This document shows positions 42,103 through 53,700 of a stretch of DNA of 64,000 nucleotides, in pieces (positions within the stretch are counted from its first letter, which is position 1; each line of letters opens with the position of its first letter). Both the position numbers and the translations under genes were made by a program. The DNA is from Simmondsia chinensis. Its lineage: Eukaryota; Streptophyta; Magnoliopsida; Caryophyllales; Simmondsiaceae. The notes beneath the pieces are model-generated. The model was not told where the DNA came from, made no database searches, and was given only the letters and a program-made list of their open reading frames with translations. The stretch covers positions 7,448,637-7,512,636 of the forward strand of contig JAGTTD010000003.1 in assembly GCA_018398585.1 (NCBI GenBank), written 5' to 3'.

Positions 42103-43580
42103 ATGAACCTTAGAATGAGTTGCTCTATGAAATTAATTCTACAAACACCTATCCTCTGTACAGTACTCTCTATAAATATGGCTGTCATTGCTCCATCGGA
42201 AGGTACGTCCCAAATCTGTAACCCCACCACCAACACACATCCACCTTGGGTTCTTTTTCAACTTGTCCCCACGGCCAAATCATCCAAAATCTCAAAAACT
42301 CTTGAAATATTAAGCGACAATTTTTGTAAATTAGAGTTGTTTGAAAATGAAGGTTTATCAAAGGCCCTAAAACAAAAAAGTCTAGTGGATAAAGTCTTGA
42401 CTATGAAAACTGTTAAGATTGAACCCATGAGAGAGGTTTTGTATAAGGCTTGGAGACCAAAAGGAAATCTAGAAGTCCATGAATTAGGTCACAACATGTT
42501 CCTGTTTGCTTTCCAATACCAAAAAGACTGCACTAGAGCTAAAGACAACACTCTATGGTCAATTAATGATGCTCACATTGTGACAAAAGAATGGGAAGGT
42601 GATACCCCTTTCGAGGAAATTAATTTTTCCACTTCGGAGTTCTGGATTTAGATTCATGGTCTCTCGTTAAGTATGATTTCCTACAATAACGCTATCAAAA
42701 TTGGGAATTTGTTCCCAAAAGTCATTCAACTCGACATGGAGGAAGAGAGTGACATGCTCTGGTCAAGATTTATCCGAATGAAAGTGGAGATTAATGTTGA
42801 TGAGCCCCTCTTGTGCAGCTTCTACCTTCAAAGAAAGGACAAACATGACTTATAGGTCCACTTCGGGTATGAAAGGCTTGGTGACTTCTACTATGTTTGC
42901 GGTAAATTTGGACATGTAAAGAACAATTGTCATGACGAGGAAGTCCTTAGGGATGAGCCACTCTTTGATGGCTATCTTAGAGAAAAAGAATGCTCTTCTG
43001 ACAAAGTTCGAATCGTGATAGCGGAAAGGGGAGAGGATCGTGATAGTGGAAGGGGAGAGGAGCTTAACTCTGAATTAATACAGACCAAGTATGAAATTGC
43101 TGAGAAGAAGAGAGCTAAAATGCTGGAAGCGGTTTAGAAGAAAGCCGATTGGTCCATTAATACCCTCTAAGCTATTGAGATGTCCCTCGTTAGGGACGTG
43201 GTCACTACCCCTTCGACTTCTAGCAGTACGAGAGGAACACGAAGGGATAGAGAGGTTGAAGACTTTACTATGAGAAAAAAGGCTAGGGCTGCCTTCAAAG
43301 AATTGGTGGGTGATATGGTGAGACTGGACAAGTTCGGTAATTGGTTCCTGGATCCGGAGTTTTTCTTTGACAAAAAGGGGATTATTAAGGACATCTATGA
43401 AGAAGAACGTCAAACCTCTTCCCTAGCCTCTTCAGGGGCTATGATAATAGTGGGTGTTGTTAGCAAGAAATGTGTCGATAAACTGAATAATATCAAAAAA
43501 AAGCTGTCAAACGTAAGGCCGAGATGGAAAAATAACGTAAGAGGTACGCGCTTCCCTTTGCTGACTGTATTAGATCTCTA
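42103..43580 (+). pseudogene. L1 copy 2 ORF1 (DUF4283 and zinc knuckle)
   Basis: One frame carries the product with a few stops (about 42649, 42853, 43138, 43168). The ATG at 42103 is the most upstream; a later in-frame ATG at 42178 is also possible. VLYKAWRPKGNLEVHELGHNMFLFAFQ and FEEINFSTSEFWI (normally WVxIxGLP) form the DUF4283 core. YYVCGKFGHVKNNC (about 42890-42932) is the knuckle with its first Cys changed to Tyr. The C-terminal part is charged. Confidence 0.85.
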
Positions 43581-43671
43581 ACTCTTGCTTTGGACATTAT
43601 CCGACCAGAGATTGAAGCCTCCTGAGCTCACGGACTTGCGGTGGTTGTCCCGGAACAACCGTCTTTTGCTC

Positions 43672-46600
43672 CATGAGTATCCTTGGTTGGAACTGTCAAG
43701 GGTTGGTTCAACCCTTGACTGTTAAAGCTCTTTTTTAGCTTAATAACAAGTTTAGGCCTGATATTTTATTTCTTATGGAGATAAAAAAAAAAAAACTACA
43801 TCAACTATATTGGTAGAAGGCTTAATTTCCAACACTCCTTTATTGTAGACCCTAGGGGGCTATCGGGGGCATGGTCATTTTCTAGAATAACATCTTTGTG
43901 CTTAAGTTTGGGAAAGTCACAGACAGGTTCATTGAAGCAAAACTTTCAGACTCCGAGCCCGAGAAGGAGTGGTCCCGTGTTTTCTTGTATGATAAGTCGA
44001 ATAGAGGTAGAAGACCGACCTTTTGGAGATCGTTTCCAGCGGAATTTGAGAACAGCAATACTCAGTTGTCTTCTCGGGAGATTTCAATTACATCTCATCG
44101 CCTCAAGATAAACTCTTTTGTAATGATGTGTCCGATTATCAACTCCCCTGGTTGTTGGATTTTTTCAATGTTTGTGACTTGATTGAACTCCCATCTAAAG
44201 GGTGTCGTTTCTTGTGGTCCAATAAACAAGGGGGTGTAAGGAATGTGAAAGAATTATTGATAAGGTGGTGGGGAATTACGTGTGGCAAGCTTTATTCCCT
44301 AAAGCTTCGGTCACTCTTCTTTTTGCTATTGGTTCAGATCACTCTCCATTTCTTTGACTCCCTGAAGAAGAAAATGGTAAATCAAATCGAGCCTTGAAAT
44401 TTGAATGTAAATGGCTCCTCGAGGATGACTGTAGGGATACGATTCATCATGGGTGGATGTATAACGGTAGAGGTTCTAGAATGTTTAGGTTCGCAAAGAA
44501 AATTCAGCCATGTCACAAGAACCTGATGGATTGGAGTATCTCGAGAAGGAACATAATTCAAGATTTGATTTCATCTTTAACCATTTAACTGAACTTCAAA
44601 GTAGAGGAAATACTCAAATTGAAAAGGAAGAGGAAGAAAACTTAAATAAAGAGCTTATGAGTTGGTGGGAAATGGAAGAGAGGCACTGGCACCAACGATC
44701 TAGGGTCAATTGGCTTTCTTATAGAGATAGGAATTCTTGCTTCTTCCACACATCAACAATTTACAGAAACAAGAAGAATTAGATCAAGCGCCTTAAAGGC
44801 AGTGTTGATGAGTGGGTTGTTGATCCGGCCAGCATCAAGCACCTAGGCTCGTCCCACATTCGGCTGCTCTATCAAAGTCGGGGCACTTCAAAAATAGAGA
44901 AAGTGACCCAACAAATCCAAGAAAAAGTCAGTCCCTTCATGAACCAAGAGCTTACAAAACATGTTTCACGTGAGGAGATCTGGTTGGCCGTCAACCAGCT
45001 CAGAGGCCATAAAGCCCCAGGTCCGGATGGGCTTCCTGGCATTTTCCTCACCTCTTTTTGGGATATTATGGCTAATGACGTTTGCGAAGTGGTTGAAAGC
45101 TTCTTTCAAAATGGGAAAATGCTAAAAAAATCTTACCAACATTGTTTTAGTTCCAAAAATCCAAAAACCGGCCTCTCTAAACCATTTTCGTCCAATTGGT
45201 CTTTGCAATTTCAGTTATAAGATCATTTCCAAAATTACTTCAAATCGTCTTAGACCCTTTATGAATCATATTATCTCCCCTTTTCAATCAGTCTTCATGA
45301 AAGGGAGACAAATTCAAGATAACATTCTCATTGCTCCTAAAGTTTTCCATGCACTCAAAAATAAAAGGAAAGGGGATAAACATTATTGTGGCTCTCAAAC
45401 TCGACATTAAGAAAGCTTATGATCAAGTGGAATGGAGTTGTATTGAAATTGTGTTAAAAAAAGTTAGGATTATGTGAGACTTTCGTAGGTTGGGTGACGG
45501 GATGTGTCTCTACAGTCAAAATTAGCCTGGTCATTAACGTTGAAAGAATCAATAATTTTGAGATTTCAAGAGGCCTTAGACAGAGTGACCCCCTCTCTCT
45601 TTTCCTCTTCCTTTTCATTATGGAAACCCTTTTAAACCTTATCAATGACGCTGAAAGAAAGGGAGAATGGAACGGTTTCAAAATTAAATCCGAGTGTCAA
45701 TTGTTATCTCACTTATTTTTTTCAGATGATTATGTCCTTTTATTTAAAGCCTTAGCTAAGAATTGTCTTCATGTCAAGTCCATTCTCAACCTCTTTTGTA
45801 GAGCTTCGGGTCAAGAGGTTAATCTCAAAAAATTTCATGCTTTCTTTTCCTCCAACACCCCTTCAGGTCAAGAGGTTTATCTCAAAAGATGAGGATAGAT
45901 ATCTAGGTTCTCAAATTTTGTGGGTTGGTAAAAAAAAAAAAATTTCCTTTAACTTCCTCTTTGATAAAATTAGGAGAAAATTTCAAGGTTGGAAATCTAA
46001 GCTTCTTTCCCATGCAAGTAGGGAGGTGCTCCTAAAGTCTGTCATCTCTGCCATCCCTAAATTTGTCATGTCATGTTACAAACTGCCGATTACTTTCACT
46101 AAAAAAAACATTTAATAGTGCAATTGCTCGTCTTTGGTAGAAGAGGGGTTTTTTTAGCAGAAAGAGGTCCATTGGAGAAGTTGGGATAAACTAACTAAAC
46201 CAAAAGACTTGGGGGGGACTCGGTTTTAGGGATTTATGTGGTGTCAACATAGCCCTCATTGCTAAACAAGTGTGGCGAGCAATCCAAAGCCCTAGTTCGC
46301 TTTGGATCGGTATTCTTAAAGGGACTTATTTTAAAAATGGCTCTATCTTTGATGCTTCCCTTGGTCATAGCCCCTCTTGGGGGTGGAGGAGCTTCATTGA
46401 GGTGCTGGATTTTATTGTTAAAGGCATCCGATGGAATGTTAACAATGGTAAATCTACTGATATTTGGAGGGACAATTGGATCCCAAGTCTCCCGTCCTTC
46501 TCGGTTGGCTCCAAACCGAGAATGGATTCGGGTTTGTCCTTTGTTTCTCAACTTATTTACCCTGAAGCAAGAAGATGGAAATCAGATCTTCTTTCATGCT

Positions 46601-47743
46601 TCTTCTCTTCAGAGGAAATTAAGGCTATTACTTCCATTCTCGTTGGAAACCCTTTTCAAGATTTGGCACTTCACTAAGCAAGGGTCTTACTATGTTAAAT
46701 CTGGTTACCAAGCATGGGTCGCCGATCAAGCTTTGATGAACCCGGAATTTGCATCTACAAGCTATAGGGATTGTTCTCCTAAAAGCTTGTGTTCCTTATG
46801 ATCTTTATCCTCCCCTCCAAAAGTCAAACATTACATATGGAGAGCTCTTTGAAATACTCTTGCAACTTCCGAGAATCTTTGGAAAAGAAAGCTCAAACCT
46901 TTTCCCTTTTGCCCTCGTTGTGATGGTATCCCTAAAATCATTGAGCACCTTATGTTCTTTTGCCCGTGGGCGAGGGAAACTTTGTTCGCATCTTCCTTAG
47001 GCTTCAAATCATCCAATGAGGCCTTCCAAAACTTCCAACTTTGGTGAGAGTCGATTTGTACTAACTCGTGTCTTTCTCATGATGATCCAAGCAGGGTCGC
47101 TTTTTTATGTTGAAAAATCTAAAGGGGCAGATGTGATTTCATCTTCAAAAACGTTCCGCCTATTCCGGATCAAGTGGCTCATAAGGCTGCCGTTGCTGCT
47201 TCTGAATTCAAGATTGTCCACCAATGCGCTCTTGGAGCAATAATCGATCCTCATGCTACAGTTGGCACTTACCCTTCTAGGCGGGGACCTCCTCTCCTTT
47301 AGGTTGGATCAAGATCACTACCGATGCAGCCTTTTCCTCCGATTTTGCATCTGCTCTCGCCATTGTGGCGCGTTTGTGTTTGGCCATGTCTTGGGAGGTT
47401 GGTGCAAGTCCATGTCAGCGTCCTTACCTCTTGTTGGAATGACTATCGTGCCACTTGTTTCTTAGCCTCTTCTTTTGGTTCGAAAAATGTGGTTGTTAAG
47501 TTCAATTGTAAGCAGGCTGTTGATTTTATTTCATGTCGTGTCTTCCCTTCATGGGATTGTATGGCTGTTACAAAGAATATCACTATTATGTCCTCATTTA
47601 GTTCTTTTGATGCTTTCTCTTTTCATTGGGCGCCTAGATCTTGTAATAGGGTTGCCCACTTCGTAGCTTCTAATCATTTAGCTAGTCGTTGTTCCCATGC
47701 TAGTATGTGTGCCCCCTGTGCTTGTTTCCCTTGTAAACAATGA
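43672..47743 (+). pseudogene. L1 copy 2 ORF2 (EN, RT, zf-RVT, RNase H)
   Basis: Endonuclease begins ILGWNCQGL (about 43679-43705), with FSGDFN (about 44070) and LPSKGCRFLWSNK. RT motifs: NQLRGHKAPGPDGLPG (about 44990-45040), LDIKKAYDQVEW (about 45400-45435), RGLRQSDPLS (about 45572) and FFSDDYVLLF (about 45716-45745; FADD altered to FSDD). After RT: ASREVLLKSVISAIPKFVMSCYKLP, KDLGGTRF, and zf-RVT CPRCDG...EHLMFFCPWA (about 46905-46970). A C-terminal RNase H-like part starts ITTDAAFSSDFASALAIV (about 47310) and ends WAPRSCNRVAHFVA, as in plant L1s with RVT_3. More than ten frame changes. Confidence 0.9.
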
Positions 47744-47807
47744 TTGTTTAGTTATGTAGTTTTCTCATGAGGGCCTCTTTATGTTCAAAAAAAAAAGACA
47801 AAGTATG

Positions 47808-48365
47808 TGATATCTTATCAACTTTAGTCATGATTGGTTGAAAGCCCACTAGGTCTCTAGTGAGCCGGCTCAAATCACCTCATAATATCAACAAGATATT
47901 GTAGAGTCTTAAGAAAACCAGGAAGCTTCATTTGGTGAGTTATAACTAATGCTCAAATATGAAACAGGGGTTCAATATTTGCAATAAGAGATAATAGTTT
48001 AAGTTGAGAAACATAATTTTGATTTGGACATACCTACTAATTTTAGAAATATAATTTCTATTTTGGTTTGATTCATAATTTTCCATCTATTTTAATAAAT
48101 AGATTGAGTATTAAGTAAAATACATATTTATCCTAAAGATACATCAATAGATGATTTATCTTATTTTAATAAAAGCATTAATGGCAATGCAGAGTCTAAT
48201 ACAAGCAATGATGTCTTACCATGTATAAGAGACTCTCTTAAATTCAATATAGCTTATGAGGGACCCTTGCGCATAAGTCATGTTAATCTAACTAGGATTC
48301 AAACATTGGTTTATGAGGGAGTTATAGAGTCAATAGAGTAGAAAAGCTTACCAAAATACGAATCA
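47808..48365 (+). pseudogene. Copia relic F: protease/pre-integrase
   Basis: Continues relic F after the L1. LDIPTNFRNIISILV (about 48025-48070) corresponds to the LxxVPxxRxNLISV motif, and HVNLTRIQTLVYEGVIESIE (about 48278-48340) is the LGHxxxxRIxxLxxxGxL region of gag_pre-integrs. Stops are frequent. Confidence 0.65.
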
Positions 48366-48435
48366 AGTTTGCACTCCCCGTACCCCCCTCCCCCCCGGGA
48401 ACATCCATAATTGGGTTTAAATGTTTTACCCATTC

Positions 48436-48466
<31 letters not shown>

Positions 48467-49080
48467 AAGAAAAACTAGGGTTTGTATATGAGAGAGAAGA
48501 GTTGAAAAACATAACAAATTTTCCTTAAATGACTTTAAACTGTTGTTTGCAGTACATTTAACCATCATCTACTACCGGGTATGTCCATTTCTAAGTATTT
48601 GGTTGAATAATTTTTAAACTTGGCTTGAAAATTTGGCAGTATACAACTAGGATTTCTGATTTTATTTTTGTACCGACTTTTTAGTGTGAATAGGGAGCAA
48701 TCTTTAATCAGTGGTTTCATATGTTCACAATAATAATATTAACCATGAAAGAAGGTATATTTTGAATTTTTTTATAGATTTTTTTGGCTTTATTTTCATG
48801 TGAGGGGAGGGAGGGCTGTTTAACCAATTTCATTCCTCATATTGTAAGGGTGGGGGATTTAAAAAATTTATGTTGCACTCAAACCAAACATATGAAAAGA
48901 TTCTTGGGTTAATGGTTACTCCTTTAAAAGCGGGGCAACCAAACAACATAAAACGAAAAAATTTAACGAGGTAATGGTTACCCACATTAACCATTACCCC
49001 ATTAATGCTTAACCCCTATTTTTTAACCCCATACCAAACAAGCCCTAAAAGAAACAAAGCCACTAAATTGTTTGAAATTG
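48366..49080. other. Unassigned insertion in relic F; Tourist-like end
   Basis: The segment separates the pre-integrase and integrase parts of relic F, so it is probably an insertion. Near 49025-49046 ACCCCATACCAAACAAGCCC followed by TAA is the inverted form of GGGCTTGTTTGG, a typical PIF/Harbinger end. No matching left end was found. A C-rich patch lies at 48379-48398. Confidence 0.4.
48440..48466. repeat. (GA)n microsatellite
   Basis: Thirteen GA units, followed by A-rich sequence and AGAGAGAAG. Confidence 0.95.
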
Positions 49081-49369
49081 TTGGCAAAGCGTTTGGGTAC
49101 TGATAAATGTTTGAGCACGAGAATGCTATTAGTATTTCATCAACTTTAAGGATAATTATTCAAGACACTGATATGTATACCTAGTGACACAAAAGTTTGA
49201 ATTCTTTAATAAGTCCAAAGTGTGTAGGGCTAAAGTTAACAATTAGCGAGTTAAACATATGAAATCACTTTGATCAAATCGAGGTTGTGAATACCTTTCA
49301 AGAGAGTTCTTATATTTCCTTACATAAAGGGTGCCGCAGATTGGAGAGGCAAAATGTTATTAGATATGG

Positions 49370-49700
49370 TAAAATCCATAATGATCCATATCACTCTATG
49401 TATCTTGTTTCCGGAGTATGGCTTATACAATTGCTTACCACATAAATTTCATTGCATTCAAATAAATTCTTAAAACACTTGGGGAGTTATAGAAAGAATA
49501 AAAGTCTAGTATTAGGTACCTCAGAATTTGGGGATGTCCTGTCAATTTGTTTAACAAGGATACTGATAAATTGAAATCAAAGACAAAGTTACACTTGTCT
49601 GTGGGTTATCTAGAGAAACAACGGGGTATGTTTTACAGTCCCTCAAACACAACGATTTTGTTTGGATAGAAGTAATCCATTAGACAAAATGATGACATTA
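49370..49700 (+). pseudogene. Copia relic F: integrase C-terminal part
   Basis: YLVSGVWLIQLLTT and KTLGEL precede RYLRIWGCPVNLFNKDTDKLKSK (about 49515-49580), then LSVGYLEKQRGMFYSPS (about 49597-49645). These match the LRHLRIWGCPAHVLK..DKLExRTxxCxFVGYPKxTxGYYFYxP motif at the end of Copia integrase. The N-terminal half of the core is missing or unrecognisable. Confidence 0.75.
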
Positions 49701-49889
49701 GATATTTTATCCTAATAGTACAATAGAACTCATACTATGGTTGATGCATTCAATACACCTGATATAGTTTCACTGTTGCACTGACTACACAAAAGTCCTC
49801 GTGCAATGGCAGGATTTTCAGAACATCTAACAAATATGTGTTGGAAACCTTAATGATTGAGCTTGTTAATGAATCAAATCCTCGTAACT

Positions 49890-50337
49890 GCAACAAAGCT
49901 CTTAAGCATAAAGATGCGGACCAATAGGTCCAGGCAATGAAACTTGAGTTAGAAAAATGTATTCTGATCAATTCTACAAACTTATAGAGCTGCTAAAAGG
50001 AATTAAACTCCTTGGATTGAAATGGGTTTACAAGAAAAGGAAAGGATTGCACGGAAAGGTAAAGACCTTCAAAGCAAGACTGGTGGAGAAGGGCTATAGC
50101 CAAAAGGAATTTTCTACGATAAGACATTTTTGCCAATTGCTATGCTTAAGTCCATAAAGACAATATTATCCATTACATCAAATTATGATGAGATATGATA
50201 ATCTTATCCATTACACCTTCAGGTAAATATTTTTAGCATACAACCAGATGGATTCATTACAATGAATGAAGTGTATATGGTATGCAAACTGAAGAAGTCT
50301 ATTTATGGACTCAAACACGCATCTTGTCTATGAGATA
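49890..50337 (+). pseudogene. Copia relic F: reverse transcriptase
   Basis: LLGLKWVYKKRKGLHGKVKTFKARLVEKGYSQKE at 50010-50110 (in one frame) is the IGCKWVxKxKxGxDGKVxTYKARLVAKGYxQ block. Next come FLPIAMLKSIKTILSI, a decayed MDVKTAFL, VNIFSIQPDGFI, VYMVCKLKKSIYGLKHAS (about 50270-50330). The last Trp codon before the insertion is TGA. The YVDD part lies beyond the PIF insertion and was not recovered. Confidence 0.85.
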
Positions 50338-50340
50338 TTA

Positions 50341-51609
50341 GGGGTCCATTTGTTTCAAGAGAAGTACTCTTCTCCCATAACATATTTTCTTTTGTAAAAG
50401 GTTTTCCATGGGAAATGCAATTCCCATTAAGTTTTTCCGTTATTTGTTTCAACGAAAAGCATATTCTCACCTTGTTGCATTCCTTTTAGTTTTAAGGGAA
50501 TCATATTCTACCAATCATATTATGTCTTGTCATAGACAATATAAGTAGTAATACAGTATATTTGAAATTATCTAGATTTCATGTGGTTGTAAGATTATCA
50601 CTAAGGTATCCTAAGCTTCAAGCACTTATCACGTATCCTTACATAAATGCTCGTATCCTAGCATTTTATATATACAATAAGATACCCTAGAGTTGAATAT
50701 TTTATTACTTAGGTACCGTATATCAAAATTTGACAAATTTTTAAGAATCCGACCAATTTTAGACAAAATTGCTAATTTACACACAATTATGATAATATTT
50801 ACAAGTCATGTTAATGTTTTCAAAAAATTACGATTAAAATTTCTTTGTATATTGATATAAACTACCTAAATATGGCCAAAATCACATATCATCTAAGTGT
50901 TTTTTAGCAAAAAATAATCAAATTCTAATGAGAATACTAATACATTGTCGGAATCATGTTTTATTTAGCATTTTCTATCAAAAATCTAATGAATCTCAAC
51001 AAGAGGCACTTGAAATATGAAATTTTAGAACTCCAGGTTACCAAAGTGATAAAATATTTAAACCTCAAGGTACCTTATTGAATGTATTGAAATGTTAGTA
51101 TACTTGGGTAATAAATGGTCAAATTTCAGCGTACTTAAGTAATAATTTTCCAAAAATGTATATATATGAAAAGGAAGTACTTTTAATATATATATATAAT
51201 CTATAAATAGTTTTTTTCTACTTGATTTGATGTAAGCACTATTTTCAAATTATAATATTTACCATAGCATGAATGAGGAAAGATGTTGCAAATATCAAAT
51301 ACCAATTAAGAATAAAAATCAAATGGAACTACATGAGTCACTCCAAGATTTGGAGCTAAATAATCATTCTTCGTTGAGTTCTATCCCATATTATTACCTC
51401 AAGAAATCTAAGATTCCACCAAGTTAACTTTTGGTCTGATCTATATTCAAACCGATATATACCTTCAAAATATTTGGATCGCTTGGAATGATAACTTCCC
51501 CCTTTGAAAGGAAAGTCATTTTTCCCCGTTTGAGGGAACGCATGCCAAACAACATAAAGTAGGAAAACTAATTTTGAAAACGTGGTTTTCCCCCCAAAAC
51601 AAACGGAGC
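50341..51609. mobile_element. PIF/Harbinger-like non-autonomous element, TTA TSD
   Basis: 1269 bp with ends GGGGTCCATTTGTTT and (inverted) GCTCCGTTTGTTTT, bordered by TTA on both sides (50338-50340 and 51610-51612). Removing it with one TTA rejoins the Copia RT codons as DIRYNEVIKSYGF, which proves the boundary. Subterminal TTTTCC/GGAAAA words are inverted. Inside, a segment with AAGGTATCCTAAGCTTCAAG (about 50605) and, inverted, CCTCAAGGTACCTTA (about 51063) may be another MITE. No transposase. Confidence 0.85.
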
Positions 51610-51690
51610 TTAGATATAATGAAGTTATCAAATCCTATGGGTTTGAACCAAAGGTTGATGAAACATGTGCGTACAAGAAAAATTAAATTT
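51610..51690 (+). pseudogene. Copia relic F: RT continuation
   Basis: IRYNEVIKSYGFEPKVDETCAYKKN continues the RT (WNxRFDxxIKxFGFxxNxDExCVYK) directly after the PIF element; a stop follows. Coding similarity ends before the next LTR. Confidence 0.8.
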
Positions 51691-51785
51691 TTTACTACAC
51701 CTATTTATTTACTTTTTTGAAAATTTTTGAAATATTTCACAATATTATCATTTTTCATTTCTTTCTCTACTACATGTGAGCTCAC

Positions 51786-52525
51786 TGTCACCCGCCGCCT
51801 ATTTTAGTAGGATTTTTACTTAAGTAGACTTAGTGTTTTGGAATACACTGGAAGGATCTAGGACGTGCTGGATCCCTCGGGTGCATTCAAGTGTGGATTC
51901 ATGCATTTAGGAGCATGTATGTGGGAAGAGGCATGTCCCTTGGTGCAAAGGACATGTCCCATGAGCCCTTGACATGATTCATGCACACGATTCTCATGGG
52001 GAGGACATGTCCCTTCCTAGTAATGTTAGATTCATGAAATTAGATCCATGCATTCATGTAGAGGCATGTCCATTCATGTAGGGTCGTGTTCTTGGCACTT
52101 AGGTGCATGCGTGCATGGCTCTCATGGAGGGGTCTGTCCCTACCATGTAAACGCATGTACATACTTAGGCTAGATGAATTGTCACAGTTGCATAAGGGGG
52201 TGTGTCCCCAACAATGTGGTGCATGTACTTAGGAGGAATTTATTCTATTTTGTGAAGGGATGTATTCTTTTATTGTACATCTTTGTCTATAAATAAGATG
52301 GCAAGGCATTTGCCATGGGTGATCAACCAATTCCATTTAAACTCTCTCTCAATTGTTCTAAGTGTCCAAATTTACTTGTGTGCCTAATCTTTTCCTTTAC
52401 TTTCTAAACGCTTTTGTGTGTTTACTTCCGCATTTATATTATTTCCGTGCTATTGTACTTTCAAGTACTGGGAGCTGGACTTAACGAGGGAGCTTGACAA
52501 GGGTGTCCAAAGTCATCCCGTGACA
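51786..52525 (+). repeat. Gypsy-2 5' LTR
   Basis: 740 bp, starts TGTCACCCGCCGCC, ends CATCCCGTGACA. The TATA box TATAAATA is at 52288-52295. U3 has repeated GCATGT/ACATGT words and two exact GGACATGTCC palindromes (51950-51959, 52003-52012). It is 31 bp shorter than the 3' LTR, mainly because of a segment near the U5 end. Confidence 0.93.
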
Positions 52526-52527
52526 AG

Positions 52528-52539
52528 TGGTATTAGAGC
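52528..52539 (+). other. Gypsy-2 primer binding site
   Basis: TGGTATTAGAGC, one base different from the usual TGGTATCAGAGC complement of initiator tRNA-Met, two bases after the LTR. Confidence 0.85.
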
Positions 52540-52550
52540 AGAGTTCGAAT

Positions 52551-53700
52551 ATGGCTGGAAGCATTGTTATGAAAGAAGGGAACGTTAGTACATCACAAGC
52601 CATGGAGGAACAACCGAAAGGAGGACCCGAAACACATTTGAAGAAGTCAAGAAAGGCTAGGGACTCTTCGATGCCACGGGATGTGCTTAGCAGTCTTGAT
52701 GTGCGTGTGGCAAGGTTGGAGTTGGCTTTGGGTGAGGTCCACAGGACCCTTGACACCGTTGATGCTTTGGGTGAAAGCTTCAAGGGATTGGAGGGCAAGA
52801 TGCTCGATATGGTGAACGGTGTCAAGGCTGCAATGGACAAGCAGCTTGATCAACTGAAGGCTGCAGTGTTCGAACTCAAGGAGGAGCTTGACATTGTCAA
52901 GGCAGATTGCATGTTATGCAAAACTGCCACTGTGGCTGGCGCTGGCCCAAGTGGGGTGTCACACGTCCGGGTTCCAGATCCGCCTATGTTTGGTGGAAAT
53001 CACAATGCTAAGGAAGTTGACAACTTCCTTTGGAGTTTGGAAAGGTACTTAGAGGCGCTGCATATTGGAGATGATGCTTCCAAAATCAACACGGCTACCA
53101 TGTACTTGGGGGATGATGCACGCTTTGGTGGAGGAGGTGCCATGGTGACATAACAAGGGGGTTATGCACTATGGATACAAGTGAGGACTTCGTTAAGGAG
53201 TTCAAGAGGAAATTCTTCTCGGAGAATGCCGAGATGATGGCCATGAAGAGACTTCGTGGGTTGAAGCACTCAGGGTCAATTCAGGACTATGTCATGGAGT
53301 TTCAATACCTGATGTAGGAGATTCCAGACATACCGGAGATATTACGTTTCTTTTATTTCATAGATGGCCTAGAACCATGGGCTGAATTAGAGTTGAGGAG
53401 GAGGAGTGTCCAAGGTCTTGCAAGTTCTATTTCGGAAGCAGAGAACTTGGTGCAATTCAAGGACTTTACCAAGAGGAAGGAGAACAAAGATGACAAGGAA
53501 AAAAGTTGGGGGAGATAAACCTCACAAACCTCCCACAAGGACAAGGGGAAACAGTACGAGCACAAGCAGGACCAAGACAAGCAACGAGGCTATTTCTTGT
53601 GTGATGGGCCACACTACGTTCAGGAGTGTCCCCAAAGATAGGTGCTGAATGCATTGGTGGCTACACAAGAACAGGAAACCACAAGCAGAACTAGAAGAAG
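52551..53700 (+). pseudogene. Gypsy-2 gag and zinc knuckle
   Basis: ATG 52551 starts gag about 10 bases after the primer site. The first 200 codons are open: a coiled-coil-like region (LDVRVARLELALGEVHRTLD, LKAAVFELKEELDIVKADC), then FGGNHNAKEVDNFLWSLERYL. After a frame change near 53150 the retrotrans_gag part continues from 53171: TSEDFVKEFKRKFF, MKRLRGLKHSGSIQDYVMEF, EIPDIPEILRFFYFIDGL, LASSISEAENLVQF. The knuckle reads YFLCDGPHYVQEC (about 53591-53630), with the first Cys replaced by Tyr. Stops occur near 53315 and 53517. Confidence 0.88.

Larger units (their letters stand above)
41757..47794 (+). mobile_element. Full-length L1-type LINE (copy 2), 13-bp TSD
   Basis: A 13-bp target duplication AAGACAAAGTATG lies at 41744-41756 and 47795-47807, with an A10 tail merging into the right copy. 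It includes a pyrimidine-rich 5' leader, ORF1, ORF2 with a C-terminal RNase H, and a CTCATGAGGGCCTCTTTATG 3' end. It sits between gag and protease of Copia relic F. All ORFs carry stops and frameshifts. The perfect TSD argues for a younger insertion than L1 copy 1. Confidence 0.93.
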
